Positions 33,801-37,787 of a DNA stretch of 37,787 bases are shown one piece after another; the stretch's first letter is position 1, and every line of letters begins with the position of its first letter. Position numbers and translations under genes: made by a program. This stretch comes from Ruminococcus sp. (GTDB lineage: Bacteria; Bacillota; Clostridia; Oscillospirales; Ruminococcaceae): the NCBI GenBank assembly GCA_017441505.1, contig JAFRXL010000056.1, positions 1 through 37,787 of the forward strand, in the 5' to 3' direction. Below the pieces are notes generated by a model, which saw only the letters and a list, made by a program, of their open reading frames with translations, was not told where the DNA came from and searched no databases.

Positions 33801-36800
33801 ATGAACAGCATTGGCAGAGATATCTTCAAAGCAATACACGAAGGCAAATGGCTTAGTATCGAATACCGCAACAAACAGGGCAGCCTTACAAAGTACTGGA
33901 TAGGCATATATGACATAGATACACAATATAAGAGTCTGCATGTTGAAGGACTTCACCTTGGCAATTTTCAGAATATGGAGCTGACTATCTATATTGATAA
34001 GATTGAGTCATCAAAGCTTCTTGACGGCACATTTCAGCCGATAAATGAAAGGTTAATTGAAGATATAAAGCTGAATCCAAACAAATATGCCTTTATCTTT
34101 ACAAATACTGCCAATCTGAAAATACTGAATTATCTTGCCGACTGCAATAAGTTAGATTCGATACCGTACAAGTCGGAGTATGACCTTATCGAGCGGATTG
34201 ATGGTGATAAGCTTACACCTGCTGGATATATCCTTGACGAAGAACAGTTCAAGGCTATTGTCAAGAGCTTCCGTAAACGTTTTGAAAGTGAATATCAGCG
34301 TCGGAAGGTAACTCAGCTTTGTCTGAATCTGCTCAGTGTAAATACCAAAAGAGGACTTTATGTCCTCGCATATCGCAGACTTGAGCTTGATGTAAAAAGC
34401 CAGACTCTCCGTCCAAGCGAGGATATAACAATATGCAAGGAGTTCACTATTGCTGGTGAAAAGGAAAGTATCCGTCAATTTCTTGACGCAGATGACTACT
34501 ACCTGCTTGAAGATTTTGAAGAGTATGCGGAGGTTATTAAAGACAGAATAACCGCTTCAAATAGCCAGATAAACGGTGTTGATGATATGCCGTATCTTAT
34601 CTGTATCGAAAGCGAGCATCTTGTGGACCTTTCTATTGAGTATCGGGAAATACTTGATATGTATGAAGATGACAGAGTTACAACGCCGATAAAGGCTTTT
34701 TTCGGCGACCTCACTGCACCTTCACGCCGACGCAAGGATTATCCGATAACTCTTCTGAATAATAAAATAAACCTCGACCAGCTTCTTGCTATACATAACG
34801 CATTGAAATACCCTGTGACCTATGTTCAGGGACCTCCCGGAACAGGTAAAAGCAATACCATAGTCAATACAATTATTTCAGCTTTTTTCAATGAGAAAAC
34901 AGTACTTTTCTCTTCATATAACAATCATCCGATTGACGGAGTATTTGATGTTATCAGAGGTCTTAAATATCGTGAGCGTATTATTCCATTTCCTATTCTA
35001 AGACTTGGCAGCAACGCTAAGATTGAAGAAGCTATTGAGCGTATCAAGGGACTTTACGATTACACTAAAACTCTGAACATCTACGAAAAAACACTGAATA
35101 AGAATAAGACCGATAAGACTGAACAGACACAAAAACTCACTGAACTTCTGAAAAAGCATGAGGAGCGTCTTGAACTTAAAGAACGCAGAGACGCAATTTC
35201 TGACCTTTATAAGCTCAATGACAATATGAATTTCCAGACTGATCTTGAGCAGAGACAGCTATATCAGGTCGAGCAGCGTATGAAGGAAATAGGTACAGTT
35301 ACTGATGAAGAAGCACTGGCTCTTCTTACAGACGATCAGGAGGCTTTCCGCAAGTACCTTTTCTATACTTCAGCTATGTATATCAAGCGTCTGGAAGAAC
35401 CAAAATATGCTGACTTTATTAAGATTCTTGATATTACAAATAAAGAAGAACGTATTGCAGAGTTTAATCATTGGGTAAGCGATGAGGATAATCTCCGAAA
35501 GCTGCAAAGAGTATTTCCCGTTATCGCTACGACCTGTATTTCAGCTCATAAGCTCGGTAAGCCGGCACAGTATTTTGATATGGTCATTATGGACGAAGCA
35601 AGCCAATGTAATACGGCTATGTCACTGGTACCTATACTTCGCGGAGAAAATCTCATGCTTGTAGGTGATCCACAGCAGCTAAATCCCGTAGTTCTTCTGG
35701 ATCAGAGCGTAAACGAAAGTTTGCGTAAGAAGTATAATGTTGCTCCCGAGTATGACTATATAGCCAATTCGGTATATAAGACCTTTCTTGCCTGTGACTC
35801 TGTCAGCGATGAGATATTGCTCAGATATCATTATCGCTGCGATAAAAAGATCATCGAGTTCAACAACAAGAAATATTATAACGGAAGATTGAAAATAAAA
35901 ACCGGAAATAAATCAGAAACTCCTCTTATATTCAGCGATATTCAGTGTAATACAACGGATTATAAGAATACTGCTCCCGCAGAAGCAGATCAGATAGTTC
36001 AGTACGTGAAGATGAACAAGGATAAGTCCATAGGCATAATCACTCCGTTTGCAAATCAGCGTAACTGTATACAGAAAGCGCTTCACGAAGCCCGTCTTGA
36101 CAATATCCCCTGCGGAACTGTTCATGCTTTTCAGGGAGATGAAAAGGATATAATCCTGTTTTCGCTTGCACTTACAGATAAAACAGGTCCTAAAACTTAT
36201 GATTGGCTGAAGAATAACCGTGAGCTTGTAAATGTGGCGGTTTCAAGAGCAAAGGAGCAGCTCATAGTTCTTTCAAGTAAAAAGGAACTTGAACGACTGC
36301 ACGATCCTGACTCGCCTGACGATATATATGAGCTTGTCAATTATGTTGGAAGCAATGGCAGAACTGAGGTAACTCCGAAAGATGTATCTTCTCGTGCTCT
36401 CGGAATAAAGCCTTACAGTACGGAAACTGAGGAGGCATTCCTTCAAAACCTTAATCATGCGCTTGATAATATCCTTCTCAACGAAGGTAGATGCAGTGTT
36501 GAACGTGAAGTAGCTATATCACAGGTGTTCTCAGATAATGTATCCTGCTCCGATTTGTTCTATACAGGACGTTTTGATTTTGTCATTTACCAGCGTGATT
36601 ACAGCAACCGGAAAATGCCTGTGCTTGCTATAGAGCTTGACGGCAAGGAGCATATCGAGAGCGAGATAGTCCGTGAACGTGACCGCAAGAAGAATAAGAT
36701 ATGCCGTGACCACGGCTTTGAGCTTATCCGTGTTGAGAATTCATACGCTCGTAGGTATAACTTCATAAAGAATGTTCTTATTGACTATTTCGGCAAGAGG

Positions 36801-36809
36801 CGAAAATAA
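33801..36809 (+). CDS. WYL-like / SF1 (Upf1-like) helicase / DUF2726-type nuclease fusion
   Basis: This 1002-residue protein joins three parts. Residues about 8-75 (AIHEGKWLSIEYRNKQGS and following) resemble a WYL-type ligand-sensing domain. The centre is an SF1 helicase: Walker A GPPGTGKS (344-351), Walker B DE (598-599, VIMDEASQ), VGDPQQLNPV, the RYHYRCDKKI motif, HAFQGDEKDIILFS and VNVAVSRAKEQLIVLSS. About 145 residues between motifs I and II form a charged coiled insertion. The C-terminus (about 875-1000) is a PD-(D/E)XK-like nuclease of DUF2726/DUF559 type, with Asp926, Glu945, Asp947 and Lys949 visible in GRFDFVIY and AIELDGKEH. DNA unwinding plus cleavage is likely; an anti-phage role is inference from architecture and setting. 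It is directly followed by a small coupled gene. Confidence 0.88.
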   Translation: MNSIGRDIFKAIHEGKWLSIEYRNKQGSLTKYWIGIYDIDTQYKSLHVEGLHLGNFQNMELTIYIDKIESSKLLDGTFQPINERLIEDIKLNPNKYAFIFTNTANLKILNYLADCNKLDSIPYKSEYDLIERIDGDKLTPAGYILDEEQFKAIVKSFRKRFESEYQRRKVTQLCLNLLSVNTKRGLYVLAYRRLELDVKSQTLRPSEDITICKEFTIAGEKESIRQFLDADDYYLLEDFEEYAEVIKDRITASNSQINGVDDMPYLICIESEHLVDLSIEYREILDMYEDDRVTTPIKAFFGDLTAPSRRRKDYPITLLNNKINLDQLLAIHNALKYPVTYVQGPPGTGKSNTIVNTIISAFFNEKTVLFSSYNNHPIDGVFDVIRGLKYRERIIPFPILRLGSNAKIEEAIERIKGLYDYTKTLNIYEKTLNKNKTDKTEQTQKLTELLKKHEERLELKERRDAISDLYKLNDNMNFQTDLEQRQLYQVEQRMKEIGTVTDEEALALLTDDQEAFRKYLFYTSAMYIKRLEEPKYADFIKILDITNKEERIAEFNHWVSDEDNLRKLQRVFPVIATTCISAHKLGKPAQYFDMVIMDEASQCNTAMSLVPILRGENLMLVGDPQQLNPVVLLDQSVNESLRKKYNVAPEYDYIANSVYKTFLACDSVSDEILLRYHYRCDKKIIEFNNKKYYNGRLKIKTGNKSETPLIFSDIQCNTTDYKNTAPAEADQIVQYVKMNKDKSIGIITPFANQRNCIQKALHEARLDNIPCGTVHAFQGDEKDIILFSLALTDKTGPKTYDWLKNNRELVNVAVSRAKEQLIVLSSKKELERLHDPDSPDDIYELVNYVGSNGRTEVTPKDVSSRALGIKPYSTETEEAFLQNLNHALDNILLNEGRCSVEREVAISQVFSDNVSCSDLFYTGRFDFVIYQRDYSNRKMPVLAIELDGKEHIESEIVRERDRKKNKICRDHGFELIRVENSYARRYNFIKNVLIDYFGKRRK

Positions 36810-37367
36810 ATGAATGAAATAGATAAACTGAAACGTGCTAAACTGTATATGGACAAGCTCTCCAGTGGCGTTGATCCAAATTCGGGAATGCGTGTACATG
36901 AAGATGATATTGTTCGTGATAGTCGTGTTATAGCCTGCTTCGAGTATATTTCCCGTGTGCTTGAATGGGAGATAGAATCGTTTGAGAAGAGAACTGTGGC
37001 TCCTCAAAAACCCAGAAGAAGACGAGTTTTTATAAATGACGATCAGTTTTCGCAGTTGCAGCTTAATTACGGAGAATGTAAAGTAAGCGATATTTCAAAT
37101 GAGATAAACAGAGTTATTGCTGATAATGGTACAAAGAAAATGCAAGCGGCATGGATAAACGACTGGCTGGAGAGTATTGGTATGATTTGCAGAAATGCCG
37201 ATGGGCAGCGTGTTGCAACGAGCGATGGTGAAGATATTGGAATATCTTCTAAATTGAAGACAAGAGCAAATGGTGAAGAATACTATCTGAATCTGTACTC
37301 AGTTCAGGCACAGTCTTTCATTTATGATAACCTGAGAGCGATCATCGATCATCATTATAACAGATAA
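36810..37367 (+). CDS. Uncharacterised protein coupled to the helicase/nuclease
   Basis: I do not recognise this 185-residue protein. Its ATG follows the helicase stop with no gap (TAAATG), and AGAGGCGA lies just upstream, so the pair is translated together. The N-terminal 75 residues are helical (DKLKRAKLYMDKLSSGVDPNSG). A basic run follows (KPRRRRVF, about 68-75), and the C-terminal half (ISNEINRVIADNGTKKMQAAWINDWLESIGM) looks like a small winged- or helix-turn-helix-type fold. It could be an accessory or regulatory partner of the helicase. The strict adjacency argues that the two form one system. Confidence 0.82.
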   Translation: MNEIDKLKRAKLYMDKLSSGVDPNSGMRVHEDDIVRDSRVIACFEYISRVLEWEIESFEKRTVAPQKPRRRRVFINDDQFSQLQLNYGECKVSDISNEINRVIADNGTKKMQAAWINDWLESIGMICRNADGQRVATSDGEDIGISSKLKTRANGEEYYLNLYSVQAQSFIYDNLRAIIDHHYNR

Positions 37368-37403
37368 TGATACAAATCAGCGTAAAATAGCCATTTTACA
37401 TAT

Positions 37404-37453
37404 GTCATCAATTTAGTTACGCCCATACATGATGGCATAACAAAATTGATGAC
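37404..37453. repeat. Extended inverted repeat after the helicase unit
   Basis: GTCATCAATTT (37404-37414) and AAATTGATGAC (37443-37453) are perfect 11-bp inverted repeats. The pairing continues inside with GTTACGCCCA against TGGCATAAC. It lies directly before a terminator and could be an element end, an operator or RNA structure. Confidence 0.65.
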
Positions 37454-37460
37454 GTGCCCC

Positions 37461-37488
37461 AAAAAAGCCCGAAATATCGGGCTTTTTT
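37461..37488. terminator. Terminator after the helicase unit
   Basis: AAAAAAGCCCGA (37461-37472), loop AATA, TCGGGCTTTTTT (37477-37488): a symmetric stem with T-runs in both directions. Confidence 0.9.
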
Positions 37489-37536
37489 GCTACCCAAATC
37501 TCGATTTTGTCGCCAAAAAATAGTATACAAAGTTTC

Positions 37537-37595
37537 GGACTCGGTTTTAGTGGTTTTCACGAAATGTGAAAACACTGGAATCGAGTCCTTTTTTG
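37537..37595 (+). other. Long hairpin with T-run, in a gene-free region
   Basis: The arms 37537-37560 (starting GGACTCGG, ending GGTTTTCAC) and 37566-37588 (GTGAAAACACT ... CGAGTCC) fold into a hairpin of over 20 bp with a GAAAT loop and a small internal bulge, followed by TTTTTTG. It acts as a terminator in form, but no gene lies between it and the previous terminator, so it may end a small RNA or be part of a repeat. Confidence 0.6.
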
Positions 37596-37787
37596 TTTCT
37601 CCGAAAACCAAGTGATAGAAAACCTATCAGCGATTTGTGAGCCGTTTTTGACGGCATCGGTGGCAGGTCGGAAAACTACACAACCAAGAGCAACTAAAGC
37701 CGTTGTGTACGATTTTTGAGCCTCCTGTGGCAGATACATAGAAAGCAGATCACGCCTGCTGTCTATGGAATAATTCTGTCAGAACAG
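37596..37787. other. Gene-free region rich in small hairpins
   Basis: No convincing gene is seen to the window end. Several inverted repeats are: GCCGT/ACGGC (37641-37655), TACACAAC/GTTGTGTA (37677-37709) and CATAGA-A-AGCAG/CTGCT-G-TCTATG (37737-37767). They may belong to a structured RNA, leader or repeat element that continues beyond the window. Confidence 0.4.

Noticed and set aside
37417-37739. Two overlapping minus-strand frames of about 60 residues near the window end
   Set aside because: They run through terminators and hairpins, lack ribosome sites and have no recognisable protein features.
32275-37787. Integrated element with att duplication of the tRNA-Gln 3' end
   Set aside because: No second copy of the tRNA 3' sequence is seen to the right within the window.

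Overview
The window looks like a chromosomal segment of a gut or rumen Ruminococcus-type Firmicute. Three secreted proteins end in type I dockerins (cellulosome modules). Other support comes from a T-box leader on valS, an Agr-type cyclic-peptide quorum system, strong sigma-A promoters (TTGACA/TATAAT with 17-nt spacing) and AGGAGG-type ribosome sites. The species cannot be fixed from the sequence alone.

Layout. 1-2157: 3' part of gdhA and an AT-rich orphan gene. 2186-7308 (minus): a T-box-controlled valS followed by a GNAT acetyltransferase, a Dabb-domain protein and folC. 7349-8260: pyridoxamine kinase. 8364-11528 (minus): a secreted Ig-like/dockerin protein followed at short spacing by a small alarmone synthetase and thiD. 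11606-12420 (minus): a membrane-anchored PIG-L deacetylase. 12502-17753 (minus): two tandem paralogues with leucine-rich repeats, a transglutaminase-like domain and a dockerin, then a CPBP membrane protease. 17889-19048: a membrane acyltransferase.

19201-23400 is the most interesting part, a complete agr-like quorum locus in an unusual arrangement. A LytTR regulator (agrA-like) and GHKL kinase (agrC-like) form one terminated unit. A second unit encodes AgrB and a 46-residue AgrD that is easily missed. The agrBD promoter carries two direct repeats (ATTTCGTGCC, 20-bp period) just upstream of -35. An almost identical promoter lies 1.4 kb downstream and drives about 490 nt with no convincing gene, ending at an intrinsic terminator. 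The agrBD 3' region and this second transcript share an identical 18-nt element, and in each a 15-nt part can close a helix with a distant complement just before the terminator. The layout resembles the staphylococcal P2/P3-RNAIII arrangement and suggests an undescribed quorum-controlled regulatory RNA.

23442-28159: a hairpin-rich repeat, then a tightly packed minus-strand operon (MATE transporter, NAD-dependent epimerase, SDR, iron alcohol dehydrogenase) divergent from an AraC regulator, with a 25-bp palindrome between them. 28180-32186: the AraC gene, a membrane GGDEF/EAL protein and a diacylglycerol-kinase-like lipid kinase. 32275-37787: tRNA-Gln(CTG), an IS3-family transposase, then a two-gene unit of a WYL-like/SF1 helicase/nuclease fusion and a small coupled protein, a possible defence module, followed by a gene-free stretch dense in hairpins.
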